A DNA stretch of 20,344 nt from an uncultured Pseudomonadota bacterium (GTDB lineage: Bacteria > SAR324 > NAC60-12). The position numbers and the translations under genes are program-made. Within the stretch, counting starts at the first letter, position 1; every line of letters begins with the position of its first letter. Of this stretch, positions 1 through 6,358 are shown piece after piece. The stretch covers positions 1 to 20,344 of the forward strand of contig CAJXNF010000012.1 in assembly GCA_913056375.1 (NCBI GenBank), in the 5' to 3' direction. The notes below the pieces were generated by a model that searched no databases, had not been told where the DNA came from, and worked only from the letters and a program-made list of their open reading frames with translations.

Positions 1-1049
1 CCCGGAAACTTCATCTGATTGATGACTCTCAATTCAAAGCTAAGCCGCTCATCGTAGGATTTACGGAATTCCTCAAATGGCTCAGAAGATTGATAAAGCT
101 CATGTAGAATCTTTAACCGCTGTTCCAAGCCTGTGTGGGATTCATACTCCAACCAACTATCCAGGGTGTAACCCTGAGGAATCTCAAACTGTGGTAGGTA
201 GTAAGTACTATTATCCAACGAGAGCTCGCAGCTAGCCGCGATCGTAGCGGTATTCTCCAATGCTTCGAGTGGCAGACCACTCGACATGAAAGTCTCCTGC
301 ATCTCTGCTTCGGTCTTGAGATAGCACTGATCGGTTAGCATCTGGGGGGCATCCCGGTCTGTCACCTTTCGCTGCATGCCCATCAATCGGAGGATATGCT
401 GAGCCTCGGCTTCTTCGGCATTCACATAGAAACAGTTGTTTGTGCCTACTAAAGGCAAGCCTACATCCCCAGCGAGCTGCATTAATCCCTGATTCACCTC
501 CTCTTGTTCAGCAAGTCCCGTATTCTGAAGTTCCAGGTAGTAGCGACCCGGGAACAGATCTGCGTACCACTGCGCTAGTTGGCGAGCGTCGTCCAAGCGT
601 CCATTGAGGATACGACTACCTAATTCTCCCTCCATTCCACCACTCAGGACAATTAGTCCTTCTCGGTAGCGCTCTAGTAGTATATGGTCAATCAAAGGGA
701 CGCCTCGCCGCTTTCCATCCGTGAACCCAAGACTCGCTAGGTAGGTTAGGTTTTGGTATCCCTGTCGATTCTGACAAAGCAACTGCGTGTGAAAGTAGCG
801 CAAATTGGCGTTTGGATCCGGATGTTCTGCAAGTGGAACTTCACTCACAAAGGCTCCCAAACCAATCAAGGGTTTTAAATTTTCCTTCTCAAGAGCCTGG
901 TAGAACTCAACAGCACCGAAAAGATTGCCGTGATCAGTGATGGCACAGGCGCTAAAACCTCGCTCTTTCAAGACCTTTGCGAGCTGCTTGACGCGAATAG
1001 CGCCTTCAAGTAGCGAGTACTGGGTATGTAGATGCAGGTGTGTGAACAT
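1..1049 (-). CDS. dnaE: DNA polymerase III subunit alpha, N-terminal part (partial)
   Basis: Catalytic subunit of the replicative DNA polymerase holoenzyme. The reverse strand is open without a stop from an ATG at 1049 to the left edge, giving about 349 residues of a protein normally near 1100-1200. It begins with the PHP domain: the metal-binding motif HLHLHTQYSLLEGA at residues 4-17 and ITDHGN at 37-42, both hallmarks of DnaE. The visible end, around VINQMKF, matches the entry to the polymerase palm, so the catalytic aspartates lie outside the window. The start fits the family, where the first PHP motif sits within a few residues of the N-terminus, although no strong Shine-Dalgarno precedes it. 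Residues about 245-265 diverge from the usual DnaE text but remain alignable by eye. It is the last gene read on minus here, downstream of ahcY and separated from it by a hairpin. Confidence 0.95.
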   Translation of the reverse strand, partial: MFTHLHLHTQYSLLEGAIRVKQLAKVLKERGFSACAITDHGNLFGAVEFYQALEKENLKPLIGLGAFVSEVPLAEHPDPNANLRYFHTQLLCQNRQGYQNLTYLASLGFTDGKRRGVPLIDHILLERYREGLIVLSGGMEGELGSRILNGRLDDARQLAQWYADLFPGRYYLELQNTGLAEQEEVNQGLMQLAGDVGLPLVGTNNCFYVNAEEAEAQHILRLMGMQRKVTDRDAPQMLTDQCYLKTEAEMQETFMSSGLPLEALENTATIAASCELSLDNSTYYLPQFEIPQGYTLDSWLEYESHTGLEQRLKILHELYQSSEPFEEFRKSYDERLSFELRVINQMKFP

Positions 1050-1078
1050 GGGGAACTGCTGCTGCAGGATTGACAAAG

Positions 1079-1107
1079 AGGATGGAATGGCTCCCAAGTC
1101 TTGTCAA
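1079..1107 (-). promoter_or_regulatory. weak candidate promoter for dnaE
   Basis: On the minus strand a perfect -35 hexamer TTGACA (1107-1102) is followed after 17 bases by CATCCT (1084-1079), which matches the -10 consensus at only three of six positions. It lies 30-58 bases upstream of the dnaE ATG. The -35 match is real, but the -10 is poor, so this is only a suggestion. The rest of the 164 bases between the hairpin and dnaE shows nothing else that I recognise. Confidence 0.2.
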
Positions 1108-1213
1108 AAAAGGGGTCTGGTGCAAGGCAGTTTGTTGATACCAGCGCGAAAAGAGGGCGTTGAACTTCTTCTAGGTCTGAAGAATTAGGGGAAGGAGTGT
1201 ACCGGTGAAATGA

Positions 1214-1245
1214 GCTTGGTTACCCATCATCCAGAGTAACCAAGC
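1214..1245 (-). terminator. hairpin terminator-like structure after ahcY
   Basis: A perfect 10-bp inverted repeat, GCTTGGTTAC at 1214-1223 and GTAACCAAGC at 1236-1245, encloses a 12-base loop. It sits 16 bases past the ahcY stop codon. In the direction of ahcY transcription the stem is followed by TCATTT, a poor uridine tract, so termination may be inefficient and some read-through into dnaE is possible. Its position in the gap between two co-directional genes supports a terminator role. Confidence 0.6.
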
Positions 1246-1260
1246 AGGGAGACGGAAGAC

Positions 1261-2562
1261 TTAGTAGCGATAGTGTGAAGGTTTAAATGGACCTTCTGCT
1301 GAGACGCTCATGTACTCCGCTTGTTGTGGTGTGAGTTCAGTGAGTTTGACCCCAAGCTTACTCAAGTGCAAACGTGCTACTTTTTCATCTAATTGCTTAG
1401 GCAGAACATAGACCTGATTTTCGTATTTTTCATTGTTCTGCCAGAGTTCGATCTGGGCCAACACTTGATTGGTAAAACTTGCAGACATCACGAAAGAAGG
1501 ATGTCCTGTCGCACAACCCAGGTTTACCAGGCGACCTTCAGCCAATAGGATAATACGCTTGCCATCTGGCCATTCGTACTGGTCCACTTGGGGTTGTACA
1601 TTGATCTTCTTGATGTGAGGGTCCTGATTGAGCGACTTCACATCAATCTCGATATCAAAGTGGCCGATGTTGCAGACAATTGTATTGTCTTTCATGGCAT
1701 CTAGATGTTCTCGACGAATGATATCGCAGCAACCGGTGGTTGTAACGAAGATATCCCCTCGTGAAACAGCATCTTCCATAGTAGTCACTTCGAAGCCCTC
1801 CATCGCCGCTTGCAAAGCACAAATTGGATCGACCTCCGTGACGATCACACGAGCACCTTGTGCCCTGAGTGACTGAGCACTTCCTTTACCTACATCCCCG
1901 TAGCCTGCGACGACGGCAACCTTGCCTGCGATCATGACGTCTGTAGCTCGCTTGATTCCATCCAACAGTGATTCGCGGCAGCCGTATAGGTTATCGAATT
2001 TGCTCTTGGTCACCGAATCATTGACATTGATGGCAGGGATACGAAGTTTGCCTGCCTGAGACATCTTATACAGGCTGTGCACACCCGTCGTAGTTTCTTC
2101 AGAAACTCCTCGAATTTTATCCAACAGATGTGGCGCCTTCTCATGCACATAGCCCGTCAGGTCACCACCATCGTCCAGTAACATATTGGGCCCATCGCCT
2201 CCTGGCCACTTGAGCGTCTGCTCCAGACACCACCAATATTCTTCCTCAGTTTCTCCCTTCCAAGCAAAAACGGGAATCCCTTGTGCGGCAATCGCTGCCG
2301 CTGCTTCATCCTGAGTTGAGAAAATATTGCAGGAAGACCAACGAACCTCTGCTCCAAGAGCAATCAGTGTCTCAATCAAAACGGCTGTTTCCATCGTCAT
2401 ATGCAGCGAACCCGTGATTTTTGCCCCAGCCAGAGGCTTGGATTCTCCATATTCTTTGCGTAATGCCATTAATCCTGGCATTTCATTTTCCCAAATGGTT
2501 ATTTTTTTGCGTCCCCAGTCGGCCAAAGACAAATTCGCAATTTTGTAGTCAGTAAATGCCAT
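1261..2562 (-). CDS. ahcY: adenosylhomocysteinase (SAH hydrolase)
   Basis: NAD-dependent cytosolic enzyme that reversibly splits S-adenosylhomocysteine into adenosine and homocysteine, removing the by-product inhibitor of methyltransferases and feeding the methionine cycle. The 433 residues match the usual 430-470 of the family. Visible signatures: HMTMETA at 54-60, LDDGGDLT at 129-136, TTGVHSLY at 158-165, the NAD-binding GYGDVGKG at 220-227, and the C-terminal KPSHYRY (427-433), whose lysine and tyrosine reach the NAD site of the neighbouring subunit in known structures. The length is closest to the short (human-like) form without the roughly 40-residue insert of some bacterial enzymes. The ATG at 2562 has an AAGGAT Shine-Dalgarno about 8 bases upstream. 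No methionine-cycle partner gene is adjacent; the gene is divergent from a histidine kinase, and a dyad lies 104-143 bases upstream of the ATG. Confidence 0.98.
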   Translation of the reverse strand: MAFTDYKIANLSLADWGRKKITIWENEMPGLMALRKEYGESKPLAGAKITGSLHMTMETAVLIETLIALGAEVRWSSCNIFSTQDEAAAAIAAQGIPVFAWKGETEEEYWWCLEQTLKWPGGDGPNMLLDDGGDLTGYVHEKAPHLLDKIRGVSEETTTGVHSLYKMSQAGKLRIPAINVNDSVTKSKFDNLYGCRESLLDGIKRATDVMIAGKVAVVAGYGDVGKGSAQSLRAQGARVIVTEVDPICALQAAMEGFEVTTMEDAVSRGDIFVTTTGCCDIIRREHLDAMKDNTIVCNIGHFDIEIDVKSLNQDPHIKKINVQPQVDQYEWPDGKRIILLAEGRLVNLGCATGHPSFVMSASFTNQVLAQIELWQNNEKYENQVYVLPKQLDEKVARLHLSKLGVKLTELTPQQAEYMSVSAEGPFKPSHYRY

Positions 2563-2666
2563 GCTTCATCCTTTTTTGGTGTGAGCCCGGTAATTTTCTC
2601 CGCAGTCTTCTCTTTACACATAGAAAAGACATTAGATTGCGTAGAAAGAGACCAAAGCACAAGCCT

Positions 2667-2705
2667 TTTCATCACTACATACGCATACAGTGATTTGTGA
2701 TGAAA
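2667..2705. promoter_or_regulatory. nested inverted repeat in the ahcY / histidine kinase divergent region
   Basis: TTTCATCAC (2667-2675) and GTGATGAAA (2697-2705) form perfect 9-bp arms. Inside, TCACT (2672-2676) and AGTGA (2689-2693) form a second dyad that shares the left arm. The stretch therefore holds three copies of a CATCAC/GTGAT half-site and can fold in two mutually exclusive ways. It could be an operator for ahcY, the kinase gene or both, or a leader structure of the ahcY transcript. It does not show the conserved core that I know for the SAH riboswitch. The remainder of the 244-base gap shows no convincing promoter hexamers. Confidence 0.4.
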
Positions 2706-2806
2706 TAAAAAATTTCAATGATCTGGCACTTGAAATGCGATCATAGTTGGGCTAGTACTTTCGGTTATTCTTGTTGAATGGATGCAACAGAATCTGAATT
2801 TCAAAT

Positions 2807-4405
2807 ATGTTATCACGATCTCTCCGATCAAAGGGCAGGAAGCTCCTCTCCCCATCTCAACGTCGCAAACCAATACGCCATCGTCCTGAGAGACGTTTGG
2901 GAACCCGCCGACTGAGAAAATTACCGCTTTCACTGTTGGCAGCCGTAATCTTTGCGCTTTCCTTGTCTCTGCAGTTGGCTTTGTTCACTTGGGAACCTGC
3001 ACAACCGAGCCTGCCAGTCTCTCAATTGACTGCACTGAACAAACTCGTACAGCAGATCAATCAGTTGCTGGGACAAGATGAACCGACCAAGCAACTTGCA
3101 ATTCAAGATCTGCTGGACCAAGAGGTTCAGGGGGCTGTTCAACTGCTTTACTTGGATCGCCAGGTCAAGCAGTCGCAGGTCAGCCTCCCTGATCTACCGC
3201 CCCACCAAGTCTTTCAGCCACTCGATGACTCACAAATTCTGCTAACCTTGCCAGTTGGTCTAGATAAGGTCCGTGGCCTGTTAGTTGTCCGACAAAAAGT
3301 ACCTCCACCTCCTCCACCAGATTGGTTAGCGGCAATGCTGCTGAGCGGAGCAATAGCTGTTGCCTCGATAGCATTGGTACTCTGGTTAAAAACCAGCAAC
3401 ACAATGGGTCAGATTGACCTCCTATGCCGACAATTTCTGCGCTATCGACGAGAAAACGAAACACAGGAAATGGAGTTTCCAACCACCAGTCGACGCCCCA
3501 ACGAATTGGAACTCCGCGTTGCAGTTCTACAAGATTTGTGGATGAAGTTTCAGAACGTCCAGGTGGAATTAACAGAAAATGTTGAAGCTCTTGAGCAATC
3601 CAAGCAACAACTGGAAAACACAATTGAAGACCTACGAAAAGCCAAGCAGCAAGAACAACGTCTGATTGAATTAGGATATGCCGTTGCAGAATTTGGCCAC
3701 GATATTGGCAACGCCAACGGATCCATCATGAGTTATTCCTCTCTGGTTCTTCAGCAGTTGGATAAGCCCACACTCGAACCAATGGAAGTGGCCCGTGCGT
3801 TAGTACACATTCGTAAGATTGAATTGGCCTCAAAAAATGTTGCTGGTCTCACAGAAGATATTCTTGAGTTCGCTCGTGGGAAAATGCAGCTCAACAAAAC
3901 TCAGCACCAGATTGAAGATTTCATTACTCAGCTAGAGGTTTATCTTGGTTTTGCTGAAGACATGGACATTCAATACAAATATCCTAAGAATATCCACGCA
4001 AGGCTAGAATTTGACGGCCGTAAGATTAGTCGCGTACTAATCAATCTGGTGAAGAATGCTTGGGAGAAACTCAGAGAGCAAGAAGGAGGAAGCATCACGG
4101 TGATGCTGCATCAGGAACGTAGAAATCTATTGATTCGAGTCAGAGATAACGGAGCACCAATTCCTACACAAGTTCTGCCAGTAATTTTTCATTCTTTCCA
4201 AACAGAAGGCAAAGAGAAGGGAACGGGTCTTGGACTAGCAATCAGCAAGAAAATGGTAGAAGCACACGGAGGAGAGATTCGTGCAGAGAATCTAGAGGCT
4301 GGAGGCGTCCAGTTTGAAATCTGGCTACCAGATGCATATCAAACGACTTCAACAAATTCCCCGGCAGGGTCCGATGAAACCCTGCCACAGGCTGCCAACT
4401 ACTGA
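2807..4405 (+). CDS. membrane sensor histidine kinase, orphan
   Basis: Two-component sensor kinase of 532 residues. A strongly basic N-terminal tail (residues 1-40, very rich in Arg and Lys) precedes transmembrane segment 1 (about 41-62), a roughly 110-residue periplasmic region, a run of six prolines (166-171), transmembrane segment 2 (about 173-195), a probable coiled coil (250-290), the H-box with His298 in EFGHDIGNANGS, and a HATPase domain: N-box NLVKNAWEKL with Asn417, G1 box RDNGAPIP with Asp447, and G2 box GTGLGLAISKK (472-482). The H-box reads GHDIGN instead of the common SHELRNP or HEIRNP. No response regulator is adjacent, so the output is unknown. The ATG at 2807 is the first possible start after an in-frame stop but has no clear Shine-Dalgarno; a TTG at codon 31 would give a more usual N-terminus. 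It converges with the small gene on minus, 3 bases apart. Confidence 0.9.
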   Translation: MLSRSLRSKGRKLLSPSQRRKPIRHRPERRLGTRRLRKLPLSLLAAVIFALSLSLQLALFTWEPAQPSLPVSQLTALNKLVQQINQLLGQDEPTKQLAIQDLLDQEVQGAVQLLYLDRQVKQSQVSLPDLPPHQVFQPLDDSQILLTLPVGLDKVRGLLVVRQKVPPPPPPDWLAAMLLSGAIAVASIALVLWLKTSNTMGQIDLLCRQFLRYRRENETQEMEFPTTSRRPNELELRVAVLQDLWMKFQNVQVELTENVEALEQSKQQLENTIEDLRKAKQQEQRLIELGYAVAEFGHDIGNANGSIMSYSSLVLQQLDKPTLEPMEVARALVHIRKIELASKNVAGLTEDILEFARGKMQLNKTQHQIEDFITQLEVYLGFAEDMDIQYKYPKNIHARLEFDGRKISRVLINLVKNAWEKLREQEGGSITVMLHQERRNLLIRVRDNGAPIPTQVLPVIFHSFQTEGKEKGTGLGLAISKKMVEAHGGEIRAENLEAGGVQFEIWLPDAYQTTSTNSPAGSDETLPQAANY

Positions 4406-4408
4406 AGT

Positions 4409-4609
4409 TCAGGCGAGGGCTAACCACTCAGAGGGACTAATTTCTCGGTCGAACTGATAGGCTGGGTGCTGACGCTCTGGCTCTTGAGCCAGCATGGACT
4501 CAACACCTTCCATGAAGGACTGCACAGCGCTGTTTACGCGGCTGTCGAAATCTGCGGATTGAATTCGCATTTCCAGACTATCTTCAAAAACGAGGTTGCT
4601 GATCAGCAT
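4409..4609 (-). CDS. small protein of unknown function (66 aa)
   Basis: I do not recognise this family. The ATG at 4609 has a good Shine-Dalgarno (CAGGAG, 5 bases upstream), which is the main argument that the gene is real and that translation does not start at the ATG 81 bases further upstream. The product is acidic and soluble, with no signal peptide, membrane segment or cysteine; residues about 5-45 look helical and amphipathic. The gene occupies most of the space between the histidine kinase, whose stop is 3 bases away in convergent orientation, and the secreted SH3 protein. A hairpin lies in its leader (4657-4674). It could be a regulatory or adaptor protein, but nothing in the sequence says which. 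A chance reading frame is still possible. Confidence 0.6.
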   Translation of the reverse strand: MLISNLVFEDSLEMRIQSADFDSRVNSAVQSFMEGVESMLAQEPERQHPAYQFDREISPSEWLALA

Positions 4610-4656
4610 GGGAACTCCTGAGGAAGCAATGGAAGAAAAGAAGGGAGATTTCAATT

Positions 4657-4674
4657 CGTCTCCACAAAGAGACG
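4657..4674 (-). other. hairpin in the leader of the 66-aa gene
   Basis: CGTCTC (4657-4662) and GAGACG (4669-4674) form a perfect 6-bp stem with a 6-base loop, 48-65 bases upstream of the small gene's ATG on the minus strand. There is no following T-tract on minus, so it is more likely a leader RNA structure or a DNA-binding dyad than a terminator. Confidence 0.35.
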
Positions 4675-4709
4675 GGGTTAGCTCCCACAATTAACTTGTT
4701 GCTACTGTT

Positions 4710-4722
4710 ATCGGTTCCCGAT
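4710..4722. promoter_or_regulatory. short palindrome, operator-like
   Basis: ATCGG TTC CCGAT is a perfect 5-bp dyad with a 3-base centre in the divergent region between the 66-aa gene and the SH3 protein. On the minus strand it falls directly downstream of TTGGCA (4728-4723), a possible -35 element for the small gene, where a repressor site would be expected. Five-base arms can arise by chance, so this rests mainly on position. Confidence 0.3.
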
Positions 4723-4804
4723 TGCCAAACTTTAGGAAAAAAAGCACGTATCTTGAATTTTTTCGGCAACATGCCAAAAAATTAAGTCGCATTGCCTAAC
4801 TTTT
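4721..4804 (+). repeat. spaced direct repeat ATTGCC(A/T)AACTTT
   Basis: ATTGCCAAACTTT (4721-4733) recurs as ATTGCCTAACTTT (4791-4803), identical at 12 of 13 positions and starting exactly 70 bases apart, about seven helical turns. A related TGCCAAAAAATT lies between them (4772-4783). The in-phase spacing in a divergent intergenic region suggests binding sites for one regulator, but no regulator can be named. Confidence 0.45.
4756..4783. promoter_or_regulatory. long near-perfect dyad flanked by T and A tracts
   Basis: AATTTTTT-C-GGCA (4756-4768) pairs with TGCCAAAAAATT (4772-4783) around an ACA loop, with a single bulged C at 4764. The shape (short GC core, T-tract on either strand) resembles a bidirectional terminator, but it lies upstream of both flanking genes, which point away from it. 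A regulatory dyad, or a terminator for read-through or an unseen short RNA, are the alternatives. Confidence 0.4.
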
Positions 4805-4848
4805 CTCAAAGCTGCAACAGGCGAACCATTCATTTTGAGGAATCCCTG

Positions 4849-5304
4849 ATGTTGAAAAAACTCCTCCTCCTTGGCCTTCTGAGTTTCAGTAGTCTGGTAA
4901 CGGTTCTGGCCAACGAGTATCCCACCCAAACTCGCTGTGTTCTCTCTGAACGAGCCCAGCTCTATTTGGCTCCCAGTGATAAAGGAATGGCTTGGCCCAC
5001 ACCACGCTATACTCCACTCCGGCATGTTGATACCAACGCTGATTGGCATTTGGTTGAAGATTTCGAAGGAGATCGCTTTTGGGTCCACAATCAGTACGTC
5101 ACTGACAATGGCTTCTTAATCTGCGGGGTTTTGAAGACGATGGCCACAGCCTACAGCGGACCAGGGCCAGATCATGAATTGGTGGGAACGCTGCCTGCCT
5201 TGATGGGTCTACGCATTGTTGAATACACCTCTGGTTGGATTCATGGGGTTTCTTCCGATGATCGAGAAGTTTGGGTACCAGAGGCAACTGTAAAAATATT
5301 CTGA
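4849..5304 (+). CDS. secreted protein with two SH3-like domains
   Basis: Predicted periplasmic or surface protein of 151 residues. The ATG at 4849 follows GAGGAA with 6 bases between and gives a typical signal peptide (MLKKLLLLGLLSF, cleavage probably after VLA at 21). The in-frame ATG at 4792 would place 19 extra polar residues in front and is unlikely. The mature part looks like two bacterial SH3 repeats: about 28-86 (CVLSERAQLYLAPS ... DRFWVHNQYV) and 92-151 (CGVLKTMATAYSGPG ... REVWVPEATV). Each repeat ends in a W-V element typical of the fold and each opens with a single cysteine (30 and 92). Such domains commonly bind peptidoglycan or proteins, but no catalytic domain is fused here, so the partner is unknown. 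The gene converges with hemH, 17 bases away. Confidence 0.8.
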   Translation: MLKKLLLLGLLSFSSLVTVLANEYPTQTRCVLSERAQLYLAPSDKGMAWPTPRYTPLRHVDTNADWHLVEDFEGDRFWVHNQYVTDNGFLICGVLKTMATAYSGPGPDHELVGTLPALMGLRIVEYTSGWIHGVSSDDREVWVPEATVKIF

Positions 5305-5314
5305 CTCAAATCAT

Positions 5315-5345
5315 AGCCTGCTCAAAGCTTCTCGCGCAGCAGGCT
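5315..5345. terminator. possible hairpin between the SH3 gene and hemH
   Basis: AGCCTGCT (5315-5322) and AGCAGGCT (5338-5345) form an 8-bp stem with a 15-base loop over the hemH stop codon, 10 bases past the SH3-protein stop. Its place at a convergent junction suits a shared terminator, but neither strand carries a T-tract and the right arm codes for the hemH C-terminus, so the support is modest. Confidence 0.35.
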
Positions 5346-6341
5346 CGCCACTCCATCTACCCACTGAGGACTGCTATTGAGCGAGGGCACCAGTTGTAAG
5401 TCCTCACCGCCTGCCTCCTTGAAGTCCTCCACTGCTTCCATTCCGATTTCTTCCAGTGTCTCCAAGCAATCGGCTACAAAAGCTGGACAGAAGATCAGTA
5501 ACCTCTTGATTCCCCGCTTGGGCATTTCTTCGATCACCTGATCTGTGTAGGGTTTAAGCCAAGGAGTACGTCCTAGCCTCGACTGGTAACTAATACTGTA
5601 TTTCTCCTGAGGAATACCGAGCTTCTCTGCTAAGCGAGTCGCAGTACGATGACAATGTGCGCCATAGCACATCCGGTTCGCATCGCAAAGCGTTGCACAA
5701 CAATCGGGCTGTTTGAGACAGTATTCACCTGTGTCATCACTTTTCTGTACGTGCCGCTCTGGTAGACCATGGAAGCTGAAAAGCACATGATCTGGTTGCT
5801 GCTCCCAATAGGGCTGACCGACAGCTGCAAAGGCCTCAATGAATCGCTCATCATCGTAGAAAGGTTCCAGCAATTGTAGATGGGGAGTATTCCAATGCCT
5901 TGATGCTTCTCGGTAGGCTTCCTCCACCGCAGAACCGGTTGAACTCGAAGCGTACTGTGGAAACAGTGGTAGTACGAGAATCCGATCGCACCCTTCTTCA
6001 CGCAACAGTTCAATCGCAGAACCAACTGAGGGATTCCCATAGCGCATTCCCAATACCACCGGAGTTCCCAATTCTTGGAGGTGTTGTCGGACTCCTTCGG
6101 TCAACTGCTGCCCATACACCAGCAGTGGCGAGCCTTCTGGCATCCAAACCTTGCGATAGGCTTTGGCGGAGCGTCGAGATCGAAATGGCAGAATGATCAG
6201 GTTCAGCAGCAACCAGCGCCCAATTGGATTGATGTCTAAAACTCGTTCATCACTCAGGAACTGCTTGAGATAGCGACGGACTGCTCCGGATTCCGGGGCA
6301 TCCGGAGTGCCTAGGTTAATCAGCAGGACACCGGTTTTCAT
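5322..6341 (-). CDS. hemH: ferrochelatase with internal cysteine cluster
   Basis: Inserts ferrous iron into protoporphyrin IX, the last step of protoheme synthesis. The 339 residues include MRYGNPSV at 99-106, LPLFPQYASSSTGS at 124-137, FSFHGLPERH at 189-198 with the catalytic His191, SYQSRLGRTPWLKPYT at 251-266, and CPAFVADCLETLEEI (285-299) with Glu294 at the metal-entry site. Between the HGLPERH motif and the next helix lies an insert with six cysteines (208, 214, 215, 219, 225, 230). A ferrochelatase class with an internally ligated [2Fe-2S] cluster is known in some bacteria, and this pattern suggests membership; which cysteines bind is inference. The ATG at 6341 has AAGGAG about 9 bases upstream. 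It is the third gene of an apparent operon after ppiD and the DsbD-like gene, 17 bases downstream of the latter. Confidence 0.97.
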   Translation of the reverse strand: MKTGVLLINLGTPDAPESGAVRRYLKQFLSDERVLDINPIGRWLLLNLIILPFRSRRSAKAYRKVWMPEGSPLLVYGQQLTEGVRQHLQELGTPVVLGMRYGNPSVGSAIELLREEGCDRILVLPLFPQYASSSTGSAVEEAYREASRHWNTPHLQLLEPFYDDERFIEAFAAVGQPYWEQQPDHVLFSFHGLPERHVQKSDDTGEYCLKQPDCCATLCDANRMCYGAHCHRTATRLAEKLGIPQEKYSISYQSRLGRTPWLKPYTDQVIEEMPKRGIKRLLIFCPAFVADCLETLEEIGMEAVEDFKEAGGEDLQLVPSLNSSPQWVDGVASLLREKL

Positions 6342-6358
6342 TACAGAGAATCTCCTTG

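Noticed and set aside
937..1188. 83-codon open frame on plus over the dnaE start
   Set aside because: It overlaps the dnaE N-terminus antisense and has cysteine-rich text without a family; the dnaE reading is decisive.
2563..2806. SAH riboswitch upstream of ahcY
   Set aside because: The location is right, but I could not find the conserved core expected for the known class; only the dyad is reported.
3180..3623. 147-codon open frame on minus inside the histidine kinase
   Set aside because: The kinase domains are uninterrupted in the plus frame and the antisense product has no motif or plausible ribosome site.
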